Source of the DNA: Streptomyces sp. NBC_01431
GTDB taxonomy: Bacteria; Actinomycetota; Actinomycetes; Streptomycetales; Streptomycetaceae
Assembly (NCBI RefSeq): GCF_036231355.1
Contig: NZ_CP109496.1
Location: 4,092,001-4,156,000, forward strand
Direction: 5' to 3'
Length of the DNA: 64,000 nucleotides
The notes under the pieces are model-generated. The model was given only the letters and a program-made list of their open reading frames with translations, was not told the DNA's origin and did not search any database. Within the stretch, counting starts at the first letter, position 1, and each line of letters begins with the position of its first letter. Positions 36,482 to 47,553 of the stretch are shown here, piece by piece. Position numbers and translations under genes: made by a program.

Positions 36482-37372
36482 ATGAACCAGGACCAGGATC
36501 AGGCGCGACGGGCCGGTCTGCCCGGCTGCTACCGCCACCCCGGCGTGGCGACCGGCATCAGTTGCGCCCGCTGCGAGCGCCCGATCTGCCCCGAGTGCAT
36601 GATCAGCGCCTCCGTCGGTTTCCAGTGCCCCGACTGTGTGCGCACCGGCTCCGGCACCGGCCACGCCCCGACGGCCAGTCGGCCGCGCACTCTGGCGGGG
36701 GGTCTCCTCTCGGCCGGTGATCCGCAGCTGGTCACCAAGATCCTCATCGGGCTGAACGCCGTGATGTTCCTGGTCCAGGAGGTGGTCGGCGACCGGTTCA
36801 CCGACGCGCTCTTCCTCCTCGGCAGGGCCGGCGTGCCGGGCTTCGACGGCCCGCAGGGCCTCGCCGAGGGCCAGTGGTACCGCCTGGTGACCTCGATGTT
36901 CCTGCACGGCGGCGTCGTGCACATCCTCTTCAACATGCTGAGCCTGTGGTGGCTCGGCGGCCCGCTGGAAGCCGCGTTCGGCCGGGCCCGCTATCTGGCG
37001 CTGTACGTCGTCTCGGGTCTGGCGGGCGGTGCGCTGACGTATCTGATCGCGAGCCCGCTCGAACCCTCGCTCGGCGCGTCCGGAGCGATCTTCGGCCTGT
37101 TCGGCGCCATGGCGGTGCTGATGCGGCGCATGAAGTACGACATGCGGCCGGTGATCGGGCTGCTCGTGGTCAACCTGATCCTCACGTTCAACCCGTGGAT
37201 GGGCATCGCCTGGCAGGCGCACGTGGGCGGTCTGGCCGCGGGCGTGCTGGTCGGCATCGGCATGGTGCACGCCCCGGCGAAGCACCGCGCGCTCGTGCAG
37301 TGGGGCAGCTGCGCACTGGTGCTCGCCGCATCGGTCGCCATGGTCCTGATCCGCACCGCCGAGCTCACCTGA
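36482..37372 (+). CDS. Rhomboid-family intramembrane serine protease
   Basis: 296 residues. The N-terminus carries a B-box-like zinc ribbon (CYRHPGVATGISCARC, then CPECMI and CPDC). About six membrane segments follow, with the catalytic Ser200 in GASGAIFG and His247 in WQAHVGG. The early HGGVVHILFNMLSLWWLG motif is typical. ATG has GAGGGAG upstream. Substrate unknown. Confidence 0.95.
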   Translation: MNQDQDQARRAGLPGCYRHPGVATGISCARCERPICPECMISASVGFQCPDCVRTGSGTGHAPTASRPRTLAGGLLSAGDPQLVTKILIGLNAVMFLVQEVVGDRFTDALFLLGRAGVPGFDGPQGLAEGQWYRLVTSMFLHGGVVHILFNMLSLWWLGGPLEAAFGRARYLALYVVSGLAGGALTYLIASPLEPSLGASGAIFGLFGAMAVLMRRMKYDMRPVIGLLVVNLILTFNPWMGIAWQAHVGGLAAGVLVGIGMVHAPAKHRALVQWGSCALVLAASVAMVLIRTAELT

Positions 37373-37674
37373 GCACAGCGGGTGCGAGCTTTCCCCAGAG
37401 TTGTCCACAGCGGGTGCCCGAACTTGTGCACTGGGTGGGGAATGCTTGTGCCCCTCGCTCCCGACCTGGTGATTTCCAGGCGGGGCAAGGGGCACAAGAG
37501 GGTGGGGACAACGGTGGAACCAGTCACACCGGCGTCAACTTCCCGGAAGTTATCCACAGATCGTCTGAGTTATCCACTCCCGGTGGATAGCGCTGTGGAT
37601 AACTGGGGGCAGAGCTTGCTTCCGGGCGGGAAACCAGCCCTGCCGTCCCGGTCGGGAAGCCGGCGGGAACGCCG
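37373..37674. promoter_or_regulatory. DnaA-box cluster outside oriC
   Basis: Convergent gap between the rhomboid gene and crgA. Perfect TTGTCCACA at 37401-37409; then TTATCCACA (37550-37558), TTATCCACT (37570-37578), reverse GGTGGATAG (37582-37590) and reverse TGTGGATAA (37594-37602). The last four are packed in 53 bases with two-fold symmetry. Clusters of this type near Streptomyces oriC are known to bind DnaA strongly. Confidence 0.85.
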
Positions 37675-37929
37675 CTACTTCCACTGCGTGGAGACGCCGA
37701 AGCCACCTGCGATGAAGCCGAAGCCGACCACGATGTTCCAGTTACCGAGCGCCTTCAGGGGCAGATCGCCCTCGGTCACATAGAAGAGGACGATCCAGGC
37801 GAGCCCGATGAGGAAGAACGCCAGCATCACCGGGGCCACCCAGCCGCGGTTGCCCAGCTTTATGGCGGTGGCCTGCTTCGCGGGGGGCGGCGTGAAATCG
37901 GCCTTCTTGCGGATACGTGACTTCGGCAC
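37675..37929 (-). CDS. crgA: Cell division protein CrgA
   Basis: 84 residues: begins MPKSRIRKKADFTPPP, two membrane segments (VMLAFFLIGLAWIVLFYVT and NIVVGFGFIAGGFGVS), ending TQWK. Full-length CrgA, the actinobacterial inhibitor of FtsZ-ring formation that coordinates septation in Streptomyces. Confidence 0.97.
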   Translation of the reverse strand: MPKSRIRKKADFTPPPAKQATAIKLGNRGWVAPVMLAFFLIGLAWIVLFYVTEGDLPLKALGNWNIVVGFGFIAGGFGVSTQWK

Positions 37930-38066
37930 GAGGAACTCTCCTGTCGATGCGCTGCGTGACCGCGCAGGGAACTGTGGCGGCGCCGGGGGACGGGACTGCG
38001 GGGGAAGCCTCCCCCAAGCGTCCGTTAGCGTAGTGCTTCCGTGGCGCCGAAGGAGATAAGGGTACG

Positions 38067-38846
38067 TTGAGCAATTCTGCCGACTCCCCCGACGGGGTCC
38101 CCCAACAGCCCCGGCGCCGCTTGCGCGGTCGGCCCGTCCGGCTGCTGTCGGCCGCCGTCTTCGCGCTCGCCGGCCTCATTTTCGTCACCAGTTTCAACAC
38201 GGCCAAGGGCACCAATATCCGCACCGACGCCTCACTCCTGAAGCTGTCGGACCTGATCAAACAGCGCGACCACAAGAACCAGGAGCTCGGCGAGTCCACC
38301 GCGGCCCTCCGCGGCGACGTGGACGCGCTCGCCCAGCGCGACGACGGCTCGACCAAGGCCCAGGACCAGCTCCTCAACGGCCTCAAGGACGCCGCGGGCA
38401 CCGCGCCGGTCTCCGGCAAGGGCCTCACCGTCACCCTCAACGACGCCCCGCCCAACGCCACCGCCGCCCCCGGCTACCCCGCCCCGCAGGCCAACGACCT
38501 GGTCATCCACCAGCAGGACCTGCAAGCCGTGGTCAACGCGCTGTGGCAGGGCGGCGCCCAGGGCATCCAGGTCATGGACCAGCGGCTGATCTCCACCAGC
38601 GCCGTGCGCTGCGTCGGCAACACGCTGCTCCTCCAGGGCCGCGTCTACTCGCCCCCGTACAAGATCACGGCGGTCGGGGACACCGGGAAGCTGCGCGGGG
38701 CGCTCAGCGCCTCCAAGGCGATCCAGAACTACCAGCTGTACGTGACGGCCTACGGGCTCGGCTGGAAAGTCGACGAGCACAAGGCGATGACTCTTCCCGG
38801 CTACTCGGGCACAGTGGATCTCCACTACGCGAAGCCGGTGCAGTAG
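38067..38846 (+). CDS. DUF881 family membrane-anchored protein
   Basis: 259 residues from TTG 38067 behind GGAGATAAGGG. One N-terminal membrane segment (LLSAAVFALAGLIFVTSF, ~27-44), a coiled stretch (LIKQRDHKNQELGE), then the DUF881 core with DLVIHQQDLQAVVNALWQGGA and TSAVRCVGNTLLLQG. DUF881 proteins lie next to division and wall genes in actinobacteria and resemble B. subtilis YlxW/YlxX. Divergent from crgA. Confidence 0.9.
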   Translation: MSNSADSPDGVPQQPRRRLRGRPVRLLSAAVFALAGLIFVTSFNTAKGTNIRTDASLLKLSDLIKQRDHKNQELGESTAALRGDVDALAQRDDGSTKAQDQLLNGLKDAAGTAPVSGKGLTVTLNDAPPNATAAPGYPAPQANDLVIHQQDLQAVVNALWQGGAQGIQVMDQRLISTSAVRCVGNTLLLQGRVYSPPYKITAVGDTGKLRGALSASKAIQNYQLYVTAYGLGWKVDEHKAMTLPGYSGTVDLHYAKPVQ

Positions 38847-38870
38847 CGGCGCGGGAGGGGGCCACCGCCG

Positions 38871-39563
38871 ATGTCCGTGCGGATCCTCGTGAGGTCGTTC
38901 AGCGAACTCTGCATCACCGTCGGAACCCTGATCGTCCTGTTCGTCGTGTACGTCCTGTACTGGACCGGGGTGAAGGCCGACAGCGCCGCCAGCGACCAGA
39001 TGTCCGGCCTCCAGCAGCAGTGGGCGCAGAGCCCCCCGCCCCGCCCGGCCGCCCCGCAGAAGGCCGCCCGGCCGCCCGCTCCGGCCGCGTACACCGAAGG
39101 CCGGTCCTTCGCTGTCATGTACGTGCCCCGGCTCGGCAGGGACTGGCACAAGCCGGTCCTCGAAGGCACCGCCGTCAAGGACCTCCAGAAGGGCCTCGGG
39201 CACTACGCGAACACGGCACGGCTGGGACAGCAGGGCAACTTCTCGGTGGCCGGCCACCGGCGCACCTACGGCGACCCGTTCAAGGATTTTCCCGAACTGC
39301 GGCCCGGCGACGCGGTCGTCCTGCGCGACGACACCACCTGGTACACGTACCGCATCGACAACGTGCCCTACCGGACCGTGCCCAGCGACGTCGGTGTCAT
39401 CGACCCCGTCCCGGCCAAGTCGCCGTTCCGCTCACCGGGCCGCTATCTGACCCTCACCACCTGCGACCCGGAATGGGGCAGCAGCCACCGCTTGATCGCC
39501 TGGGCACACCTCGACGCCACTCTGCCTGTGACACAGGGCAAACCCACAGCTTTGGCCGGGTGA
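38871..39563 (+). CDS. Class E sortase (first of three)
   Basis: 230 residues. N-terminal anchor helix (ITVGTLIVLFVVYVLYWTG), Pro-rich spacer, catalytic domain with His in VAGHRRTYG, Cys in YLTLTTCDPEW and Arg in SSHRLIAW, plus the YVPRLG strand typical of class E. It links surface proteins with LAXTG-type signals to the wall. ATG 38871 is 24 bases after the DUF881 gene. Confidence 0.93.
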   Translation: MSVRILVRSFSELCITVGTLIVLFVVYVLYWTGVKADSAASDQMSGLQQQWAQSPPPRPAAPQKAARPPAPAAYTEGRSFAVMYVPRLGRDWHKPVLEGTAVKDLQKGLGHYANTARLGQQGNFSVAGHRRTYGDPFKDFPELRPGDAVVLRDDTTWYTYRIDNVPYRTVPSDVGVIDPVPAKSPFRSPGRYLTLTTCDPEWGSSHRLIAWAHLDATLPVTQGKPTALAG

Positions 39564-39631
39564 CCCCACACCGTCACCGGGGCCCTTAGTCTGGTGCCGT
39601 AACGATCGTCGGAAGGGACAGCGGGGACGGC

Positions 39632-39811
39632 ATGTACGGCTGGATCTGGCGGCATTTGCCGGGCAACACATGGCTGCGGGCGTTCATCTCGCTCGCCATG
39701 GTGCTCGTGATCGTCTACGTGCTCTTCCAGTACGTCTTCCCGTGGGCGGAGCCGCTGCTTCCGTTCAACGACGTGACGGTGGATCAGGGGATGGGAGCCA
39801 CAGGCCGGTGA
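39632..39811 (+). CDS. Small single-pass membrane protein
   Basis: 59 residues: MYGWIWRHLPG, membrane helix AFISLAMVLVIVYVLFQYVF, then PWAEPLLPFNDVTVDQG. GGAAGGGA lies upstream. It overlaps the start of the trpG-like gene by four bases, so it is translationally coupled into the sortase cluster. Function unknown; a conserved actinobacterial small ORF in this place. Confidence 0.85.
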   Translation: MYGWIWRHLPGNTWLRAFISLAMVLVIVYVLFQYVFPWAEPLLPFNDVTVDQGMGATGR

Positions 39812-40446
39812 ACGCGCGCATTCTCGTGGTCGACAACTACGACAGCTTCGTCTTCAACCTGGTCCAGTACCTGTACCAGCTCGGCGCCGAGTGCGAGGTC
39901 GTCCGCAACGACGAGGTCCTGCTCGCCCATGCCCAGGACGGCTTCGACGGCGTCCTGCTCTCGCCGGGACCGGGTGCCCCCGAACAGGCGGGCGTCTGCA
40001 TCGACATGGTGCGCCACTGCGCCGAAACCGGCGTTCCCGTCTTCGGTGTCTGTCTCGGCATGCAGTCGATGATGGTCGCGTACGGCGGTGTCGTGGGCCG
40101 GGCCCCCGAGTTGCTGCACGGCAAGACGTCGCCGGTGCTACACCAGGGCACCGGCGTTTTCGCGGGGCTCCCCTCACCCTTCACGGCGACCCGCTACCAC
40201 TCGCTGGCCGCCGAGCCGGCGACCCTGCCGGACGCGCTCGAAGTCACCGCGCGTACCGAGGACGGCATCATCATGGGGCTGCGCCACCGTGAACTGCCGG
40301 TCGAGGGCGTCCAGTTCCACCCCGAGTCGGTCCTCACCGAGCACGGTCACCGGATGCTGGCCAACTGGCTGGTGCGCTGCGGCGATGCGGGGGCCGTCGA
40401 GCGGTCGGCGGGGCTCGCGCCGGTGGTGGGCAAGGCCGCGGCGTGA
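39808..40446 (+). CDS. pabA: Anthranilate/p-aminobenzoate synthase glutaminase component
   Basis: 212 residues from GTG 39808. Class I glutamine amidotransferase: LVVDNYDSFVFNLVQY at the N-terminus, LSPGPGAPE, catalytic Cys in GVCLGMQSM, and His-Glu in VQFHPESVLTEHG. It supplies ammonia for chorismate amination in folate or tryptophan synthesis. The synthase subunit is not in the window; the choice of pabA over trpG is not certain. Overlaps genes on both sides. Confidence 0.92.
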   Translation: MNARILVVDNYDSFVFNLVQYLYQLGAECEVVRNDEVLLAHAQDGFDGVLLSPGPGAPEQAGVCIDMVRHCAETGVPVFGVCLGMQSMMVAYGGVVGRAPELLHGKTSPVLHQGTGVFAGLPSPFTATRYHSLAAEPATLPDALEVTARTEDGIIMGLRHRELPVEGVQFHPESVLTEHGHRMLANWLVRCGDAGAVERSAGLAPVVGKAAA

Positions 40447-41603
40447 CTTCGGTGCGCCCGGAGCACGAGTACGACCCGCTGACGGACCCGCTGCCACCCG
40501 GCGCGCACGGATCACCCTGGTTCCGCTCCGACAACCTGGCGCCCGACGCGTCAGCCCCCGTACAGGAGCCCGTATCCCCGGCCGTACCGGAGCCCGCACA
40601 GGACCCGCTGACGCAGGCTCAGCAGTGGTACGAGCCAGGTCCGGCACAACACCAGCAGGACTGGCGACCGGAGCCCCAGGCCCCCGCGCCGCTGCCCGTC
40701 GCCGAGCCCGAGATACCGATATCGGCGCCGATATTCCCCGTGCCGGCCGACGACGGAACCGTCGCGCTGCGGAGCGCGGCGGAGGTCCCCTCGCCCCCGC
40801 CGGTCACCGGGGGACGGGCCGAGCGCCGCAGGGCCGCCAAGGGCCGGGGGCGCCGGGCCGCGGCTCCGGCGCCCGCGCCGGCCGAAGTGCCCCGCACCCG
40901 CGCGGAGGCGCGCCGGGCTGCGAAGGCCCGCAAGGACAGCGCGGCGGTGATCGCCAGCCGGGTCATCGGGGAAGCGTTCATCACGCTGGGCGTGGTGATG
41001 CTCCTGTTCGTGACGTACCAGCTGTGGTGGACCAACGTCCGTGCCCACCAGGAGGCGGGCAGCGCCGCCAAGAAGATCGCGCAGGACTGGGCGGACGGCC
41101 GCAAACCGGATGCGTTCGCCCCCGGCCAGGGCTTCGCCCTCATGCACATCCCCAAGCTGGACATCGTCGCCCCCATCGCGCAGGGCACCAGCAAGGCGAA
41201 GGTCCTCGACAAAGGCATGATCGGCCACTACGACGAGGACGGCCTCAAGACGGCGATGCCGTCGGATCCGACCGGCAACTTCGCGGTCGCGGCCCACCGC
41301 AACACCCACGGCGAGCCCTTCCGGTACATCAACCAGCTGAAGCCGGGCGACAAGGTCGTGGTCGAGACGCAGGCCGCGTACTACACCTACGAGATCACCA
41401 GCTCGCTGCCGCAGACCCCGCCGTCGAACGTCTCCGTGCTCAAGCCGATCCCCACCGGATCCGGATTCACCCGGCCCGGCCGCTATCTGACGCTGACGAC
41501 CTGCACGCCGGAATTCACGAGTACCTACCGATTGATCGTGTGGGGCAAGATGGTTGACGACCGACCGCGCAGCAAGGGCAAGCCCGACGCGCTCGTGGAA
41601 TGA
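40443..41603 (+). CDS. srtE1: Class E sortase (second), with long cytoplasmic Pro-rich lead
   Basis: 386 residues. The first ~150 are Pro/Glu/Gln-rich and carry an Arg/Ala stretch (RAEARRAAKARKDS); anchor helix ITLGVVMLLFVTYQLWW near 180; catalytic His in VAAHRNTHG, Cys in YLTLTTCTPEF, Arg in STYRLIVWG. GTG start overlaps pabA by four bases. It corresponds by order to S. coelicolor SrtE1, needed for aerial hyphae through chaplin attachment; the name is by synteny. Confidence 0.92.
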   Translation: MTSVRPEHEYDPLTDPLPPGAHGSPWFRSDNLAPDASAPVQEPVSPAVPEPAQDPLTQAQQWYEPGPAQHQQDWRPEPQAPAPLPVAEPEIPISAPIFPVPADDGTVALRSAAEVPSPPPVTGGRAERRRAAKGRGRRAAAPAPAPAEVPRTRAEARRAAKARKDSAAVIASRVIGEAFITLGVVMLLFVTYQLWWTNVRAHQEAGSAAKKIAQDWADGRKPDAFAPGQGFALMHIPKLDIVAPIAQGTSKAKVLDKGMIGHYDEDGLKTAMPSDPTGNFAVAAHRNTHGEPFRYINQLKPGDKVVVETQAAYYTYEITSSLPQTPPSNVSVLKPIPTGSGFTRPGRYLTLTTCTPEFTSTYRLIVWGKMVDDRPRSKGKPDALVE

Positions 41604-42367
41604 CCGAACGGACAGCAGGGGCGGGTGCGGTGGCTACAGGAACCGACCACGAGGAGCGGACCGGCACGCCCGGACCGGCTCCGGTCCGGAGCAGGCGGCG
41701 CACCATCGCCGCCGTCATCAGCGTCTTCGGTGAACTCCTTATCACCGCAGGCCTGGTGCTCGGCCTGTTCGTCGTCTACTCCCTGTGGTGGACGAACGTC
41801 ATGGCCGACCGCGAGGCCTCCGCGCAGGGCGACAACGTGCGCCGCGACTGGGCGGCGAGTGCCGGGCCCGGCGCGCTGGACACCAAGGGCGGGATCGGCT
41901 TCCTGCACGTACCGGCGATGAAGAACGGCGAGGTGCTCGTCAAGAAGGGCACCGACACCGACGTCCTCAACGACGGTGTGGCGGGCTACTACACCGACCC
42001 GGTCAAGGCGGCGCTGCCCGGTACGGCCAAGACCGGAAACTTCACGCTGGCGGCCCACCGGGACGGCCACGGCGCCAAGTTCCACAACATCGACAAGCTC
42101 AAGAACGGCGATCCGGTGGTCTTCGAGACCAAGGACACCTGGTACGTCTACAAGGTGTTCGCGGAGCTGACCGAGACGTCGAAGTACAACGTCGACGTGC
42201 TGCAGCCGGTGCCGAAGGAGTCGGGCGTGAAGAAGCCCGGCCAGTACATCACCCTGACGACCTGCACCCCGGTCTACACCTCGAAGTACCGCTACATCGT
42301 GTGGGGCGAGCTGGTGCGCACCGAAAAGGTCGACGCCAAGCGCACCCCGCCGGCCGAACTGCGCTAG
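41600..42367 (+). CDS. srtE2: Class E sortase (third)
   Basis: 255 residues. Anchor helix ELLITAGLVLGLFVVYSLWW near 43-62; HVPAMKNGE strand; catalytic His in LAAHRDGHG, Cys in YITLTTCTPVY, Arg in SKYRYIVWG. Overlaps the previous sortase by four bases. By order it corresponds to SrtE2 of S. coelicolor. Confidence 0.92.
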   Translation: MTERTAGAGAVATGTDHEERTGTPGPAPVRSRRRTIAAVISVFGELLITAGLVLGLFVVYSLWWTNVMADREASAQGDNVRRDWAASAGPGALDTKGGIGFLHVPAMKNGEVLVKKGTDTDVLNDGVAGYYTDPVKAALPGTAKTGNFTLAAHRDGHGAKFHNIDKLKNGDPVVFETKDTWYVYKVFAELTETSKYNVDVLQPVPKESGVKKPGQYITLTTCTPVYTSKYRYIVWGELVRTEKVDAKRTPPAELR

Positions 42368-42413
42368 CCCTCACGGGCGTTCGCTCCGGCTACGCATCCA
42401 GTGCCCCTACGCG

Positions 42414-42451
42414 ACTGAGCCCCGGCCCCCGTGAGGGAGCCGGGGCTCAGT
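42414..42451. terminator. Bidirectional terminator, sortase / pknB
   Basis: Perfect 12-bp stem ACTGAGCCCCGG / CCGGGGCTCAGT with a 14-base loop between the convergent genes. Confidence 0.85.
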
Positions 42452-42468
42452 GCTGAGCGGGCGGCGGG

Positions 42469-44466
<1,998 letters not shown>

Positions 44467-44610
44467 AGCTAATCCAGCCCTCTCCGTCTGTCCCGACCGT
44501 ACCCATGGGTGGTCCGGCGGTGTGCTGTTCGCGCATACGCTACCGGGCACCGCAAGCCGATCAGCCCGCGACCGCCACCTGATACCGGACCGGTACAGGG
44601 CACGTGTGAT

Positions 44611-44624
44611 GTTTCACGTGAAAC
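44611..44624. promoter_or_regulatory. parS: parS site A between pbpA and pknB
   Basis: Perfect GTTTCACGTGAAAC. Confidence 0.95.
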
Positions 44625-44632
44625 AGGACGAC

Positions 44633-44646
44633 GTTTCACGTGAAAC
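44633..44646. promoter_or_regulatory. parS: parS site B between pbpA and pknB
   Basis: Perfect GTTTCACGTGAAAC only eight bases from site A: two helical turns centre to centre (22 bases), so two ParB dimers could bind one face. Confidence 0.95.
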
Positions 44647-44654
44647 AGCCCGGA

Positions 44655-46115
44655 TCACTTCTTGCTGTCGAGCACCGCCTTCATCACGTCCTTGGCGATG
44701 GGGGCGGCGAGCTTGCCGCCCGCGATGTCGTCACGGGTCGTGTCCGAGCCCTCGATCACCACGGCGACCGCGACCGGGGAGCTGTCGCCGGCCTTGGCGT
44801 ACGAAATGAACCAGGCGTACGGATTGCCGCTGTTGCCGACGCCGTGCTGGGCGGTACCGGTCTTGCCGCCGACGGTCACGCCGGGAATCTGGGCACTGGT
44901 GCCGGTGCCGTCCGAGACCACGAACTCCATCATCTTCTGGAGCTTCTGGGCGTTGGCGGCCGACACCGGCTGGCTCATCTGCTCCGGCTGGGTCTTGGAG
45001 AGCACGTCCAGGTTCGGCGCCTGGAGCTGGTCGACCATGTACGGCTTCATCAGCTTGCCGTCATTGGCGACGGAGGCGGCGACCATGGCCATCTGGAGCG
45101 GGGTCGCACGGTTGGACGCCTGCCCGATGCCCGCCATCGCGTTCTGCGGGCGGTTGTCCTTCGGGAAGACGCTGGCGTCCGTGCGGACCGGGTTGAAGAT
45201 CTCCTTGTTGAAGCCGAACTTCTCGGCCTCGGCCTTCATCTTGTCGTTGCCGAGATCGTCGCTGATCTTGCCGAAGACCGTGTTGCAGGAGTACTGGAGG
45301 GCCACCTTGAGCGTGGCGTTCTCGCAGGGAATGTTGCCTTCGTTGTTCAGGGGCTGAGTGCTCAGCGGCAGTTTGAACGGAACCGGGGACCTGGTCGGCT
45401 CATCGATGGTGGAGTACAGGCCGTTCTCCAGGGCCGCCGCGGCGGTCACCACCTTGAAGGTGGAGCCGGGCGGGTAGGTCTGGCGCAGCGCCCGGTTCAG
45501 CATCGGCGCGTTCTTGTCGTCGAGCAGCTTCTTGTACGCCGCCGAGTCATTGCTGCTGCGCCCGGCGAAAGCGGCCGGGTCGTACGACGGAGTCGAGGCG
45601 AGCGCCAGGATGGCGCCGGTCTGCGGGTTGATCGCGGCGACGGCGCCCTTCTTGTCACCGAGCCCCTTGAAGGCGGCTTCCTGGGCGGCGCTGTTGAGCG
45701 TCGTGACGACGTTGCCGCCCTTCTTCTTCTCGCCGGTGAACATCGACAGCGTGCGGTCGAAGAAGAGCCGGTTGTCGGTGCCCGAGAGGATGCCGTCGTC
45801 GATCTTCTCCAGCTGGGTGGCGTCGAAGACCTGCGAGGCGTAGCCCGTGACGGGCGACCACATCGGGCCGTCCTTCCAGGACCGCTTGAACTTGTAGTAC
45901 GTGTCCTGGGTGGCGACCGAGCCCGTGATGACCTGGCCGTCGGCGGTGATGATGTTGCCGCGCTCCACGGCGAAGCGCTCGATCTGCACCCGCTTGTTGT
46001 TGGCGTTCGCGTTCAGCTCGTCGGCACGGACGTACTGGAGCCAGTTGTCGCGGATCATCAGCGCGAGGACCAGCAGCCCGCAGAAGATCGCGATCCGGCG
46101 CAGGGGCTTGTTCAC
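44655..46115 (-). CDS. pbpA: Penicillin-binding protein, transpeptidase PbpA
   Basis: 486 residues, class B. N-terminal membrane anchor IAIFCGLLVLALMIRD; dimerisation part with ERGNIITADGQVI; transpeptidase with catalytic Ser218 (STFK), SCN at 276-278 and KTG at 418-420. Cross-links peptidoglycan with its RodA partner, whose gene overlaps by four bases. Confidence 0.97.
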   Translation of the reverse strand: MNKPLRRIAIFCGLLVLALMIRDNWLQYVRADELNANANNKRVQIERFAVERGNIITADGQVITGSVATQDTYYKFKRSWKDGPMWSPVTGYASQVFDATQLEKIDDGILSGTDNRLFFDRTLSMFTGEKKKGGNVVTTLNSAAQEAAFKGLGDKKGAVAAINPQTGAILALASTPSYDPAAFAGRSSNDSAAYKKLLDDKNAPMLNRALRQTYPPGSTFKVVTAAAALENGLYSTIDEPTRSPVPFKLPLSTQPLNNEGNIPCENATLKVALQYSCNTVFGKISDDLGNDKMKAEAEKFGFNKEIFNPVRTDASVFPKDNRPQNAMAGIGQASNRATPLQMAMVAASVANDGKLMKPYMVDQLQAPNLDVLSKTQPEQMSQPVSAANAQKLQKMMEFVVSDGTGTSAQIPGVTVGGKTGTAQHGVGNSGNPYAWFISYAKAGDSSPVAVAVVIEGSDTTRDDIAGGKLAAPIAKDVMKAVLDSKK

Positions 46116-47527
46116 GGGCGGACCACCTGGGTCATCTCGGCGTCGGGGGACGGGGCGGGGGCCGGGGCGGGGCGGCGTGCGGTGTCGCTGATCCGGATCA
46201 GAATGCCGATCAGCGCCCAGTTGGCGATGACGGAGGAACCACCGGCCGCGAGGAACGGCATGGTCATACCGGTCAGCGGGATGAGTCCCATGACACCGCC
46301 GGCCACGACGAAGACCTGGAGCGCGAAGGCGCCGGAGAGGCCGATCGCGAGCAGCTTGCCGAAGGGGTCGCGGGCCGCGAGCGCGGTGCGCACGCCTCGC
46401 TCCACGATCAGGCCGTAGATCAGCAGCAGCGCCATCATCCCGGCCAGGCCGAGCTCCTCACCGACGGTGGAGAGGATGAAGTCGGCGTTGGCGGCGAAGC
46501 CGATGAGGTCGGAGTTGCCCTGGCCCAGACCCGTGCCGAGGGTGCCGCCGGAGCCGAACGACAGGATCGCGTTACCGATCTGCTCGCAGGCGCCGCTGGT
46601 CTTGTAGCAGGCGAAGGGGTCCATCCAGGCAGTGACGCGTGCCTTGACATGCGATTCAAAGGAGGCGACGCCGACCGCGCCGACCGCCGACATCAGCAGA
46701 CCGAACACGATCCAGCTGGTCCGCTCGGTCGCCACGTACAGCATGATCACGAAGAGGCCGAAGAACAGCAGCGAGGTGCCGAGGTCGGTCTCGAAGACCA
46801 GGATCAGGATCGACATCGCCCAGATCACGAGGATCGGGCCCAGGTCACGCCCGCGCGGCAGGTAGATCCCCATGAAGCGGCGGCTGGCCAGCGCCAGCGC
46901 GTCCCGCTTCACCATGAGGTAGCCGGCGAAGAAGATCGCCAGGATGATCTTCACGAACTCACCGGGCTGGATCGATCCGAGCCCCGGAATGGTGATCCAG
47001 ATACGGGCACCGAACTTCGCCGGGAAGAACATCGGCGTGATCAGCAGCAGCATCGCCACGACCATCGAGATGTACGTGTAGCGCTGCAGAACCCGGTGGT
47101 CCTTGATGAGCAGCAGCACCCCGATGAACAGGGCCACACCGAGCGCCGAGAACATCAGCTGGTGCGGTGCGGACGGGCTGAACGACCCGTACAGGCCCTT
47201 GGCCTGCGAGATCAGCCGGGGTGACTGGTCCAGACGCCAGATCAGCACGAGGCCCAGACCGTTCAGCAGCGTCGCCAGCGGCAACAGCAGCGGATCGGCG
47301 TACCTGGCGAACTTGCGCACCACCAAGTGCGCGACACCTGCCATCAGGCCGAGGCCGAGGCCGTACCCGAGCATGCCGGAGGGCAGGCTGCCGGTCATGG
47401 CAAGCCCCACATTGGCGTACGCGAACACCGGGATGGCCACGGCGAAGATGAGCAGGGCCAGCTCGGTGTTGCGGCGGCTCGGTGCTTCGATCGCGCCAAT
47501 GGTGGTCGTGTTGGTGACAACGCTCAT
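46112..47527 (-). CDS. rodA: SEDS-family peptidoglycan glycosyltransferase RodA/FtsW
   Basis: 471 residues, ten or more membrane segments. Conserved GARIWITIPGLGSIQPGEF and the FILSTVGEELGLAG signature, with the late LTGMTMPFLAAGGSS loop. Polymerises lipid II with PbpA. Start is 27 bases after the phosphatase gene. Confidence 0.95.
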   Translation of the reverse strand: MSVVTNTTTIGAIEAPSRRNTELALLIFAVAIPVFAYANVGLAMTGSLPSGMLGYGLGLGLMAGVAHLVVRKFARYADPLLLPLATLLNGLGLVLIWRLDQSPRLISQAKGLYGSFSPSAPHQLMFSALGVALFIGVLLLIKDHRVLQRYTYISMVVAMLLLITPMFFPAKFGARIWITIPGLGSIQPGEFVKIILAIFFAGYLMVKRDALALASRRFMGIYLPRGRDLGPILVIWAMSILILVFETDLGTSLLFFGLFVIMLYVATERTSWIVFGLLMSAVGAVGVASFESHVKARVTAWMDPFACYKTSGACEQIGNAILSFGSGGTLGTGLGQGNSDLIGFAANADFILSTVGEELGLAGMMALLLIYGLIVERGVRTALAARDPFGKLLAIGLSGAFALQVFVVAGGVMGLIPLTGMTMPFLAAGGSSVIANWALIGILIRISDTARRPAPAPAPSPDAEMTQVVRP

Positions 47528-47553
47528 GATGTGGAAAGGCCCCCTACGGCTGC

